Part shown: piece by piece, positions 17,132 to 25,446 of the stretch
Position numbering within the stretch: the stretch's first letter is position 1
How the letters are laid out: every line of letters starts with the position of its first letter
From: UBA1783 sp033808805
GTDB lineage: Bacteria; Bacillota_I; Bacilli_A; Erysipelotrichales; Erysipelotrichaceae
Assembly (NCBI GenBank): GCA_033808805.1
Contig: JAPXMY010000002.1
Location: forward strand, 1-64,000
Length of the DNA: 64,000 bases
Reading direction: 5' to 3'
Made by a program: the position numbers and the translations under genes
Notes under the pieces: model-generated
What the model was told of the DNA's origin: nothing
What the model saw: only the letters and a program-made list of their open reading frames with translations
Databases searched by the model: none

Positions 17132-18563
17132 TTTCAAATTGATAGGTTAAAATCGGATTTCTGGCGGCCTGTACTTCATCTGGTCTGGTAATATAACATT
17201 TTGATGGAGCATTGTGCAGTTTATCTGGATCACTTAGAGCAGTTTCATATAATTTGATAAAGATATCAGCTGCCTGATCTAAAGATTCCTTACTTTCAGT
17301 TTCTGTTGGCTCCAGCATTAAAGCTTCAGGCACAATCAGTGGGAAGTACATTGTTGGAGGATGGATACCGTAATCTAAACACCCTTTGGCAATATCCATC
17401 GCACTTACTTTATGTTCACGTTTCATATTTTCTAAAGATAGAACAAATTCATGCATACAGATTAAATCGTAGGCTACATCATAGTGAGTTTTTAATTTGT
17501 TCATCAGGTAGTTGGCATTTAAAACAGCATTGCCACTGGCTTCAGGTATTCCTTCTTTACCTAATGATTTGATATAGGTTAAAGCTTTTATAACTACTAA
17601 AAAGTTTCCATAGAAGCTTCTGACCTGGCCCATTGTTTTGGCTGGTCTGTAGAAGCTATAGCCGTCTGCATTTTTTTCAACTTCTAAAGCAGGAAGAAAA
17701 TCTTTCAGAATATCTTTACAGCCAACTGGACCTGAACCAGGACCACCACCTCCATGAGGAGTACTGAATGTTTTATGCAGGTTTAAATGCACACAGTCAA
17801 AGCCCATATCACCAGGTCTTACTCGCCCCATTATCGCATTCAGGTTAGCCCCATCGTAGTAGCAGAGTCCACCGGCATCATGGACAATTTTAGTGATTTC
17901 CAAAATATTTGGATCAAATAAACCCAAGGTATTAGGATTAGTCAGCATCAGTCCAGCGGTATCATCACCAACTGCTTCTTTCAGTTTTTCAATATCAACT
18001 CCACCATTTTCATTAGAAGGAATATTGACAACTTTAAAGCCAACCATTGTAGCGCTGGCAGGGTTGGTGCCATGAGCTGAATCAGGAACGATAATATTGA
18101 CGCGTTTATGATCGTTTCTATCCTGATGATATTTTTTAATCAGAATCAGACCAGCATATTCACCATGTGCTCCAGCAGCAGGCTGAAAACTCATATCATC
18201 CATCCCGGTTATTTCACATAAAAGCTCTTTAGCTTCATAAAGAACTTCCAGACAGCCCTGAACAGTTTCTACAGGCTGCAGAGGATGAATGTTGGTGAAG
18301 TTTTTATCGGCAGCAACAGCCTCATTAATTGAGGGATTATACTTCATCGTACAGCTTCCTAATGGATAAAACCCATTATTGACACCATGAGCCTCTTTAG
18401 CCAGCTCAGTGTAGTGCCTAGACAGGTCAACTTCACTGACTTCAGGAAGTCTCAGTTTTTCTTTTCTTAATAATACATCTTTGAAATTATATATTTCAGT
18501 ATCACAAGGTGGTATTAAATCTAATTTACGATCTTTACTACTGATTTCAAATAATAGTTTCAT
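17124..18563 (-). CDS. gcvPB: Glycine dehydrogenase (decarboxylating) subunit 2
   Basis: A 479-aa beta subunit of the glycine cleavage P-protein, the PLP-bearing half of the split enzyme that decarboxylates glycine and passes aminomethyl to lipoyl-GcvH. The PLP lysine is in NLHKTFSTPHGGGGPG. LGSCTMKYNP and QPAAGAHGEYAG near residues 70-130 and the DSAHGTNPASA segment are typical of the family. GGGAGG lies upstream of the start, inside the end of gcvPA. Subunit 1 is encoded immediately upstream. The split form is standard in Firmicutes. Confidence 0.95.
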   Translation of the reverse strand: MKLLFEISSKDRKLDLIPPCDTEIYNFKDVLLRKEKLRLPEVSEVDLSRHYTELAKEAHGVNNGFYPLGSCTMKYNPSINEAVAADKNFTNIHPLQPVETVQGCLEVLYEAKELLCEITGMDDMSFQPAAGAHGEYAGLILIKKYHQDRNDHKRVNIIVPDSAHGTNPASATMVGFKVVNIPSNENGGVDIEKLKEAVGDDTAGLMLTNPNTLGLFDPNILEITKIVHDAGGLCYYDGANLNAIMGRVRPGDMGFDCVHLNLHKTFSTPHGGGGPGSGPVGCKDILKDFLPALEVEKNADGYSFYRPAKTMGQVRSFYGNFLVVIKALTYIKSLGKEGIPEASGNAVLNANYLMNKLKTHYDVAYDLICMHEFVLSLENMKREHKVSAMDIAKGCLDYGIHPPTMYFPLIVPEALMLEPTETESKESLDQAADIFIKLYETALSDPDKLHNAPSKCYITRPDEVQAARNPILTYQFEND

Positions 18564-18565
18564 AA

Positions 18566-19876
18566 CTACAATACCTCCCTGATTGTTTTTACAAGCGTAT
18601 CAATTTCTTTTTTAGAATTTTTTTCAGTTGCACACCATAAGATATCATCTTCAACTGGTAATCCAGCCAGAATGCCTCTGTCAGTCAATAGTTTGGTCAA
18701 CTTTTTATTATCAGCTGGACAGCTCATCAGAAATTCATTGAAGAATTCCTTGTCAGTTTTCAGCTTGAAACCATCAATGGTGGCTAATTGATTGGCTAGA
18801 TAATGAGCGTTGCTGACGCTGTTTATCGCTACCTGTCTTAACCCCTGAGGACCAACAGCAGCGCAGTATACAGAAGCTCTCATGGCACACAGAGCCTGAT
18901 TTGAGCAGATATTACTTGAAGCTTTTTCTCTTCTGATGTGCTGTTCACGAGCCTGTAAGGTCAAAACAAAACAGCGTTTGTTATTGGTATCAACAGTCTG
19001 ACCAACAATTCTGCCAGGAAGTCGGCGCATCAGTTCTTTTTTACAGGTCATTATACCTAGATATGGCCCGCCAAAAGAAAGTGGCATGCCTAAAGGTTGT
19101 CCTTCAGCTGTACAGATATCGACATCTAATTCTTTAGCGTTTTTAAGTAAGGCTAAGGAAATTGGATTGGTATGCATAATCACTTTAGCTTCATGACTAT
19201 GGGTTAATTCACTGATAGTTTTTACATCTTCAATGATGCCATAGTAGTTAGGAGACTGTACAACAACACCAGCAATGGTATTGTTTAATTTATTCTTTAA
19301 ATCATCTAAGTCAACAGAGTAAGCGTCGTTATTTAATACGATCAGATTAACATCTCTGCTTTCACAATAGGTTTTAATAACTGCCAAAACCTGTGGGTTG
19401 ACAGTACCAGCGACAATGATATCGCTTTTTCTTCTTTCCTCTACCATCAAAGCCGCTTCAGCAGCTGCAACAGCGCCATCATAAACTGAAGCGTTGGAAA
19501 CATCTAAGCCGGTCAGCTCACACATCTGGGTCTGATATTCAAATATCGACTGTAAAATACCTTGTGCAATTTCTGGCTGATAAGGGGTATAGGAAGTCAA
19601 AAATTCTTCTTTACTGACAACAGCATTGACTATTGAAGGGATGTAATGATTATAAGCTCCAGCACCTCTGAAAATATGTTTGAAAACAGTATTTTTAGAA
19701 GCCATTGTGCTCATTTCATTATAAACTTCCAATTCCGATTTGCCTTCAGGAATATTAAGAGTTGTAAGTTTTACACTTTCTGGAACATCAACGAATAAAT
19801 CGTCGAGAGTTTCCATATTAAGTTCCTTAAGCATTTCTTGCTGTTGTTTTTTGGTATTTACAACATAAGATGCCAT
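18566..19876 (-). CDS. gcvPA: Glycine dehydrogenase (decarboxylating) subunit 1
   Basis: A 436-aa alpha subunit of glycine cleavage P-protein. Family landmarks are FRGAGAYNHYIPSIV, the SFLTSYTPYQPEI-like stretch (here EFLTSYTPYQPEI), VYDGAVAAAEAALM and GRIVGQT followed by the LQAREQHIRREKA segment. The subunit lacks the PLP lysine, which GcvPB provides. AAGGGTAAC precedes the start, five bases after the gcvH stop. It forms a heterotetramer with GcvPB. Confidence 0.95.
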   Translation of the reverse strand: MASYVVNTKKQQQEMLKELNMETLDDLFVDVPESVKLTTLNIPEGKSELEVYNEMSTMASKNTVFKHIFRGAGAYNHYIPSIVNAVVSKEEFLTSYTPYQPEIAQGILQSIFEYQTQMCELTGLDVSNASVYDGAVAAAEAALMVEERRKSDIIVAGTVNPQVLAVIKTYCESRDVNLIVLNNDAYSVDLDDLKNKLNNTIAGVVVQSPNYYGIIEDVKTISELTHSHEAKVIMHTNPISLALLKNAKELDVDICTAEGQPLGMPLSFGGPYLGIMTCKKELMRRLPGRIVGQTVDTNNKRCFVLTLQAREQHIRREKASSNICSNQALCAMRASVYCAAVGPQGLRQVAINSVSNAHYLANQLATIDGFKLKTDKEFFNEFLMSCPADNKKLTKLLTDRGILAGLPVEDDILWCATEKNSKKEIDTLVKTIREVL

Positions 19877-19881
19877 ACTAG

Positions 19882-20262
19882 TTACCCTTGGCTTTCACAA
19901 AATTCTTTATAGCTTTCAGCATCTAGAAATTCATCAGTAGCACTTACATTTTCAACTTTTATTAACCAGCTGCTGTAGCAGTCTTCATTGATTAAAGCAG
20001 GATTATCTAGAAGTTCTTCATTAACTTCACAGATAACTCCACTTACTGGAGAAAACAAGTCACTTACTGCTTTTACTGATTCAACATCTCCAAATGATTC
20101 TTGAACAAACACTTCATCATCAACTTCTGGTAAGTTAACAAATACGATATCACCTAAGGCATCCTGAGCATAGTCACTGATTCCAATAACGTAAACATCG
20201 CCTTCTTTTTTAACCCATTCATGAGTTTTGGTATACTTTAATTTTTTTGGATAATTAAACAT
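19882..20262 (-). CDS. gcvH: Glycine cleavage system H protein
   Basis: A 126-aa lipoyl carrier protein. The lipoylated lysine lies in GDVESVKAVSDL (about residue 63), within the conserved ESVKA context. The N-terminal TKTHEWVKKE and the C-terminal SSWLIKVE segments match the family, and the length is normal. AGGAGG precedes the ATG. It shuttles the aminomethyl group between P-, T- and L-proteins. LplA in the same operon should attach its lipoate. Confidence 0.96.
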   Translation of the reverse strand: MFNYPKKLKYTKTHEWVKKEGDVYVIGISDYAQDALGDIVFVNLPEVDDEVFVQESFGDVESVKAVSDLFSPVSGVICEVNEELLDNPALINEDCYSSWLIKVENVSATDEFLDAESYKEFCESQG

Positions 20263-20283
20263 ATTTTTACCTCCTGATTATGT

Positions 20284-21372
20284 TTATTTATTTCTTGAAT
20301 AGAATGGCAATTCTATTATTTCCGCTTTTAATTTTCGACCTCTGACATCAACTTCGACAATGTTATGAAGTTCACTGTGTTGCTTGTCAATTAAGGCCAT
20401 AGCTAAAGATTCTTTAAGATAAGGTAAATGAGTTCCGCTGGTAGTATGTCCGATAAGTTTACCATTTAGATAAATATCCTGATTTTCTCTCATTATTCCT
20501 CGATCAAGCATTTTTAAGCCAACACGTTTTACTTCAGGTTCTCCTTTTTCAAGCAGCGCTTTTTTACCAATGAAATCTTCTTTATTCATTTTTACCGCAA
20601 AACCTAAACCAGCTTCTAAAGGAGTAATTTCTTCATTTATTTCATGACCATATAAAGGCATTGAGGCTTCAAGTCTTAAGGTATCTCTAGCTCCCAGTCC
20701 ACAGGGAATCAAATTATATTCTGTACCAGCTTCACGTAGTATCTGCCATAATTTGATGGCATTTTCACTGGCAGTATAAATTTCATAGCCCTCTTCACCG
20801 GTGTATCCGGTAGTAGAAATCATACATTTCATATCTGAAATATAAACCTCTTCAATAGCATTATAATTTCCCGTTGGAATTTGCTCTGCAGGTAATAACT
20901 TTTTAATAACACTGGAAGATTTTGGCCCCTGCAAAGCCACAATAGCAATTGAATCTGAAATATCTTGAACCACTGTTCCTTCTAAGGCTTCTTTTTTCAT
21001 ATGCTGATAGTCCTTATGTCTGTTTGAGGCATTAACTACCAGAAAGTAATAATCCTCAGCAAACTTGTAGACAATTAAATCATCAATACAGCCACCATTT
21101 TCATTGCACATGACCGTGTATCTGACCTTGCCTGTTTTCATATTGGTAAAGTCATTGGTCAGGATGTAATTTAAACTTTTAAGAGCACTCTTTCCCTTGA
21201 AGGTTATTACTCCCATATGAGAAACATCAAATAAACCACAATTTTCTCTAACCGCCAGATGTTCCTTGATTACTCCTGTTGGATATTGTACGGGTAGTAA
21301 ATAGCCGCCAAAAGGTACAATCTTACCATTTTCCTGCAGGTGAACATCATACAAAGGTGTTTTTAATTCCAT
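20284..21372 (-). CDS. gcvT: Glycine cleavage system T protein (aminomethyltransferase)
   Basis: A 362-aa tetrahydrofolate-dependent aminomethyltransferase. The folate-binding N-terminal domain begins TPLYDVHLQ and has FGGYLLPVQY and GLFDVSHMG, with the catalytic aspartate in the last of these. STTGYTGEEGYEIY and GLGARDTLRLEA are further signatures. AGGAG lies nine bases before the start. It is the first gene of the operon and lies directly below the tandem glycine riboswitch and its terminator. It releases ammonia and makes 5,10-methylene-THF. Confidence 0.96.
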   Translation of the reverse strand: MELKTPLYDVHLQENGKIVPFGGYLLPVQYPTGVIKEHLAVRENCGLFDVSHMGVITFKGKSALKSLNYILTNDFTNMKTGKVRYTVMCNENGGCIDDLIVYKFAEDYYFLVVNASNRHKDYQHMKKEALEGTVVQDISDSIAIVALQGPKSSSVIKKLLPAEQIPTGNYNAIEEVYISDMKCMISTTGYTGEEGYEIYTASENAIKLWQILREAGTEYNLIPCGLGARDTLRLEASMPLYGHEINEEITPLEAGLGFAVKMNKEDFIGKKALLEKGEPEVKRVGLKMLDRGIMRENQDIYLNGKLIGHTTSGTHLPYLKESLAMALIDKQHSELHNIVEVDVRGRKLKAEIIELPFYSRNK

Positions 21373-21393
21373 ATTATCTAACTCCTATCATCT

Positions 21394-21432
21394 TAAAAAA
21401 ATAAATAGAGCCAGCAAAAGATTGCTGCCTCT
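21394..21432 (-). terminator. Riboswitch-controlled terminator in the gcvT leader
   Basis: On the minus strand, AGAG plus CAGCAA pairs with TTGCTG plus CTCT (21432 down to 21407) with one internal G/G mismatch, followed by a T-rich tract at 21394-21406. Its first four bases (21429-21432) also form the closing 3' strand of the second glycine aptamer, so glycine binding would prevent the hairpin. Confidence 0.75.
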
Positions 21433-21580
21433 GTCATTAACCTGAAAGATTCTCCTTATTAGGATTGCTTCTTGGGTGCTTTTCGCTCTCCAGAGTTTGT
21501 CCAAAACCAGTCCTTTTGCCTGAGAGTTCTTGCTGCACCTTCGGCCTTACATTTAAGTAATCTCTCCTGGTTTCTTCATC
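21433..21580 (-). ncRNA. Tandem glycine riboswitch
   Basis: The minus-strand leader contains both aptamers of a glycine riboswitch. Aptamer I has GGAGAGA, GCCGAAGG, then CTCTCAGGCAAAAGGAC. The linker reads GGACAAACTCTGGAGAG. Aptamer II has GCACCCAAG, AGCAA, then TCTTTCAGG and ACAGAGG. These are family landmarks and sit immediately above gcvT. The overlap of the aptamer II closing stem with a terminator predicts an ON switch: glycine allows read-through. Aptamer II departs from consensus where GCACCGAAGG is expected. Confidence 0.92.
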
Positions 21581-21707
21581 CATTTATTCTTTGTTAATCT
21601 AACTTAAGTCTATCATAAAAAATTAGATATTGGTAGATTTAAAACTTCAGCATTTGCCTCAATGATAAAGGGTATATTTATGTTAGAATAGGGATGGTGA
21701 TTGATAA

Positions 21708-22118
21708 ATGCAAGACTTTTTAAAGGCTAAAGAGTTACTGGTTGATGATGTAACACTGGTAATGGTTAAAGATGATAAGATAATTAAAAGTATAGAGAAG
21801 GGGATAGCTTTTCTAGTTTCATCAGCTGAGGAAAACAGATACCAGGGTTATAGTGTAGCGGATACAATTATCGGTAAAGCAGCAGCTTTTCTTTACTGCA
21901 GGATGCAGGTTAAAAATGTTTATGGTAAGACAATAACCAGAACAGCAGTAGAGATTCTGCAAAAAGCTAAAATAAATGTCGAGTATAATATTCTGACTGA
22001 TAACATTGTCAATCGAACAAATACCGGATTATGTCCAATGGAATTGACAGTTTTAGATATAGAAGACCAAGAAGAAGCTTTCAGGGCTTTAAAGTGTAAG
22101 AATGAAAAGGATAAGTAA
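21708..22118 (+). CDS. DUF1893 domain protein (TM1506-like)
   Basis: A 136-aa protein matching the DUF1893 family, whose Thermotoga member TM1506 has a cytidine-deaminase-like fold. Typical segments are VTLVMVKDDKII near the start, GYSVADTIIGKAAAFL in the middle and NRTNTGLCPME near the C-terminus. A GGTGATTG site precedes the ATG, and an extended -10 (TGT-TAGAAT) lies about 30 bp before it. The role of the family is not established. It lies directly upstream of the helicase-nuclease gene, three bases apart, so the two may be co-transcribed by accident of insertion. Confidence 0.8.
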   Translation: MQDFLKAKELLVDDVTLVMVKDDKIIKSIEKGIAFLVSSAEENRYQGYSVADTIIGKAAAFLYCRMQVKNVYGKTITRTAVEILQKAKINVEYNILTDNIVNRTNTGLCPMELTVLDIEDQEEAFRALKCKNEKDK

Positions 22119-22121
22119 AGT

Positions 22122-25100
22122 ATGAGAAATATTGAAAAAGAAATAATAAAAATTATTGAAAGTAATCCAGGAATTAAAACTATAGAAATTGCGAAATTAG
22201 CATCCTACGAACAAAAATTGGTAATTTCCGTTTTAAATAATCTTAGGAATTTTTGTTATCAAGACTCAAATTATCGTTGGTATTTAAAAACGCAAAAAAG
22301 TAATAAGAACACAATTAAAAAAGATTTTCAGCCTGATAAAAAGTTGTCAGACATTTGCAAGTACTATTTAAATTGCCTTAGTTTAGAGAGTAATACTGGC
22401 ATATCTGATTTTTTGGTTTCTAAAGAAGAGAAATATGCAGAACTTTCTAGTTTATCAATTGAAAATCCTGATGAAAGAGTATTAAATTTAATACGCAAGG
22501 TTTCAATTGATAAAAGATTAATAGCGCATTTGGGTTATCCTGTGTTAATTAAAAGTTTCTATTCAAAATCAAATAAGCATTCTTTAAAAATTACTCCTGT
22601 TTTTTTATTTCCTGTTGAAATAATTAATGGTAAAGTAAGTGTCTCATCTATTCCTTATGTAAATATGGAGGTGATTAAACAATATTCTGAACGTGACATC
22701 AATATGGTAGCATATGATTTGATTCAGATAGAAGAAGAACTAGGTTTAAACTCATTGGAAGAAGACATAGATTTATACGAAGTTGTAAGTCGTCTTCAAG
22801 CTATTCGAAGTTGGCAATGGAAAGATGAATTAGACCCATCGCTAATTAACAAAATTCCTTCTGTGAAGGAGTTGACAGAAGATGGTATATACAACAAAGC
22901 AATCTTTATTGTAAGTGAAAGATCTCCTTATACGATAGGTTTAGAATCAGAGCTGTCTTATTTATCTCAACTAGATGAAGACTCTTACAAAAATACTGCA
23001 TTATATGATTGGATACATACTAATGTTTCTGATACTTTGAATGTTTCGTTCGATAGTTTACCATTGTTAGAAGTATTACCTGTAAATTCCGAACAAGAAC
23101 AAGCAATTTATCGCTCAATGAATAATAAATTAACAGTTGTAACGGGACCTCCAGGCACAGGAAAGTCTCAAGTTGTTACAAGCCTTCTTATTAATTCAGT
23201 TTGGAATGGACAAGGAGCACTTTTTACAAGCAAAAACAACAATGCAGTTGATGTTGTTGAAGAAAGAATTAATTCTCTTGGGAAAAAACCTATAATGCTT
23301 CGTATTGGAGGAAATCAATATGCTTATCGCTTGGCTCAATTGATATCAAATTTAATTTGTTCTTCAAGTGATGAATATGATTATCAAGAATATCAAAGAT
23401 ATCTTTCGCTATATGAAGAAAAGATATATAGTTATAAAAGTCTAAAAAGCGAAAAAGAGGAAGTATTAAAATTAAGAAATAACGTTGACCGTATGGACAG
23501 AAAATTATGTGAATTATCTGAAAAATGGCATAAATGGTCTAATAAAATTAATGAAAACGATATAGTTGAATTCGAACTTGAATTAAATGAATACTATAAA
23601 GTTTATGAAGATTGGTATAAAACTAAAAACTCATTGTTAGGAAAACTATTTTGGATTTTAATTGGAAAAAATAAAACAACTAAACTCGAAAAGAGTCTGG
23701 AAAATCTTAATGAGCAATTTATTAAATATGAAGAGTCAATAATATGTAAGAATTTAGATTTTTTGGATAATAATATTCATAAAAAGATTTATTACAATGG
23801 GGGGAAAATATTAGACATTTTAAAAACTATAAATGAGTACGATAAGTTAATGAGTAATTTATCAATGGTTACATCTTTTGAAGACATAGATCGAGGAATT
23901 ATAAAAATTAAAATTGACATCGCGAATGTTTCATCCAATCTATGGAATGGCTGGTTAATGAATCGTTCTTTGAGTATTGATTCATATACCAAAAGAGAAA
24001 TGCATGAATATGTATCAGCTATTAAATTGATTAAGGATATTGATTTATCAGAACATCCTGACATTAGAAAAAGATTCTATAATCTTCAGAAAAAAATGAC
24101 TAAATTTTTACCTTGTTGGGCAGTAACATCCTTATCAGCAAAAGGGAAAGTTCCACTACAACCTGGTATGTTTGATTTAGTTGTTATAGATGAGGCGAGC
24201 CAATGTGATATAGCTTCTGCATTGCCTATGTTGTATAGAGCAAAAAGAGCAGTTATAATTGGTGATCCCAAGCAGCTAAGTCATATTAGTACAATTTCAA
24301 AAGGACAAGATATAAATCTGTTAAAAAAATTTAACGTTGATATGGGATGGTCATATTCTTGCAATTCGTTATATGAAAAAGCTAGCAGTTTAACTAAATT
24401 AAATCAGGTGATACACCTTAGAGATCACCATAGAAGCTTTGCCGATATTATTGAGTTTTCAAACGCCGAGTTTTATGATGGTAAATTACGAATAGCAACA
24501 AATTATGATAGATTAAGAACACCTAAGAATATTTCAGCTGGTGTTTATTGGAATGATACTGTGGGAGAAACTATAAGACCTTCTTCTGGTAGCGCATATA
24601 ATGACCAAGAAGTTTATGCGATTGTAGAGGAACTAAAAAAAATAGTGATTAAAAACGAATATAAAGGATCAATTGGTGTAGTGACTCCATTTAAGGAACA
24701 AGCAAAAAGAATAGATGATTCAATTAGAACTGACACTGAATTAAACAGTGCTTTAATAAAAAATGATTTCTTAGTCTCCACTGTTCATAAGTTTCAAGGA
24801 GATGAAAGAGACCTAATAATTTTTTCTCCAGTTATTTCAAAAGGCACAGTTCAAAGTTCTTTATCATTTTTGATTAACACAGCTAATTTATTTAATGTAG
24901 CAATCACCAGAGCAAGAGCTGTTTTAATTGTAATAGGTGATAAATCATTTTGTTCAAAATGTGGAGTAAGCTATTTAGAGAATTTTGTTTTATATATTAA
25001 CTCAATAAAAAATGGAGCAGATAAAGAAAGCGTTAAATTTAAGGAAAATGCTTTTAATGATAAATATCCAAAGGTTCAAAATTCTGATCAGGTTTCAGAG

Positions 25101-25400
25101 TGGGAAAAAACTTTCTATGAAGCTCTATATGATCAGGGAATAATTACTATTCCACAATATTCTGTCGACAAATATAAACTTGATTTAGCAATAATTGATG
25201 GTAATCGTAAACTTGATATAGAAATTGATGGAGAAATGTATCACCAGGATTGGAACGGAGAATTATGTTATAGAGACCAATTACGCAATCAAAGATTGTT
25301 TGAGCTAGGTTGGGATGTGAAACGTTTTTGGGTATACCAAATACGTGATGACTTGCAGGGATGTGTAAGTCAAGTTAGAAATTGGCTAAATAATAAATAA
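22122..25400 (+). CDS. Superfamily 1 helicase fused to a C-terminal Vsr/DUF559-like nuclease
   Basis: A 1092-aa protein. Residues 1-60 resemble a winged helix. The SF1 (UPF1/DNA2-like) helicase has Walker A GPPGTGKSQ at about 341, Walker B VVIDEASQCD at about 687, GDPKQLSH at about 714 and HKFQGDERD at about 889. A long helical insert (about 420-620) separates Walker A and B. The last 100 residues form a Vsr/DUF559-type nuclease: LDLAI, LDIEIDGEMYH, then RDQLRNQRL and WDVKRFWVYQI. Helicase-Vsr fusions are known in phage defence (the Hhe type has an added DUF4011 domain, not evident here). Leucine codon use, with few CTG, differs from its neighbours. It starts three bases after DUF1893 with only a weak AAGGAT site. 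Probably an acquired defence gene acting on DNA. Confidence 0.85.
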   Translation: MRNIEKEIIKIIESNPGIKTIEIAKLASYEQKLVISVLNNLRNFCYQDSNYRWYLKTQKSNKNTIKKDFQPDKKLSDICKYYLNCLSLESNTGISDFLVSKEEKYAELSSLSIENPDERVLNLIRKVSIDKRLIAHLGYPVLIKSFYSKSNKHSLKITPVFLFPVEIINGKVSVSSIPYVNMEVIKQYSERDINMVAYDLIQIEEELGLNSLEEDIDLYEVVSRLQAIRSWQWKDELDPSLINKIPSVKELTEDGIYNKAIFIVSERSPYTIGLESELSYLSQLDEDSYKNTALYDWIHTNVSDTLNVSFDSLPLLEVLPVNSEQEQAIYRSMNNKLTVVTGPPGTGKSQVVTSLLINSVWNGQGALFTSKNNNAVDVVEERINSLGKKPIMLRIGGNQYAYRLAQLISNLICSSSDEYDYQEYQRYLSLYEEKIYSYKSLKSEKEEVLKLRNNVDRMDRKLCELSEKWHKWSNKINENDIVEFELELNEYYKVYEDWYKTKNSLLGKLFWILIGKNKTTKLEKSLENLNEQFIKYEESIICKNLDFLDNNIHKKIYYNGGKILDILKTINEYDKLMSNLSMVTSFEDIDRGIIKIKIDIANVSSNLWNGWLMNRSLSIDSYTKREMHEYVSAIKLIKDIDLSEHPDIRKRFYNLQKKMTKFLPCWAVTSLSAKGKVPLQPGMFDLVVIDEASQCDIASALPMLYRAKRAVIIGDPKQLSHISTISKGQDINLLKKFNVDMGWSYSCNSLYEKASSLTKLNQVIHLRDHHRSFADIIEFSNAEFYDGKLRIATNYDRLRTPKNISAGVYWNDTVGETIRPSSGSAYNDQEVYAIVEELKKIVIKNEYKGSIGVVTPFKEQAKRIDDSIRTDTELNSALIKNDFLVSTVHKFQGDERDLIIFSPVISKGTVQSSLSFLINTANLFNVAITRARAVLIVIGDKSFCSKCGVSYLENFVLYINSIKNGADKESVKFKENAFNDKYPKVQNSDQVSEWEKTFYEALYDQGIITIPQYSVDKYKLDLAIIDGNRKLDIEIDGEMYHQDWNGELCYRDQLRNQRLFELGWDVKRFWVYQIRDDLQGCVSQVRNWLNNK

Positions 25401-25410
25401 CGATTAATAA

Positions 25411-25446
25411 AAGATATCTTTTGTAATTAGATATCTTTATTATTTT
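25411..25446 (+). terminator. Intrinsic terminator after the helicase gene
   Basis: AAGATATCT (25411-25419) pairs with AGATATCTT (25429-25437), followed by TATTATTTT. It lies between convergent genes and overlaps the end of the peptidase gene on the minus strand. Confidence 0.75.
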
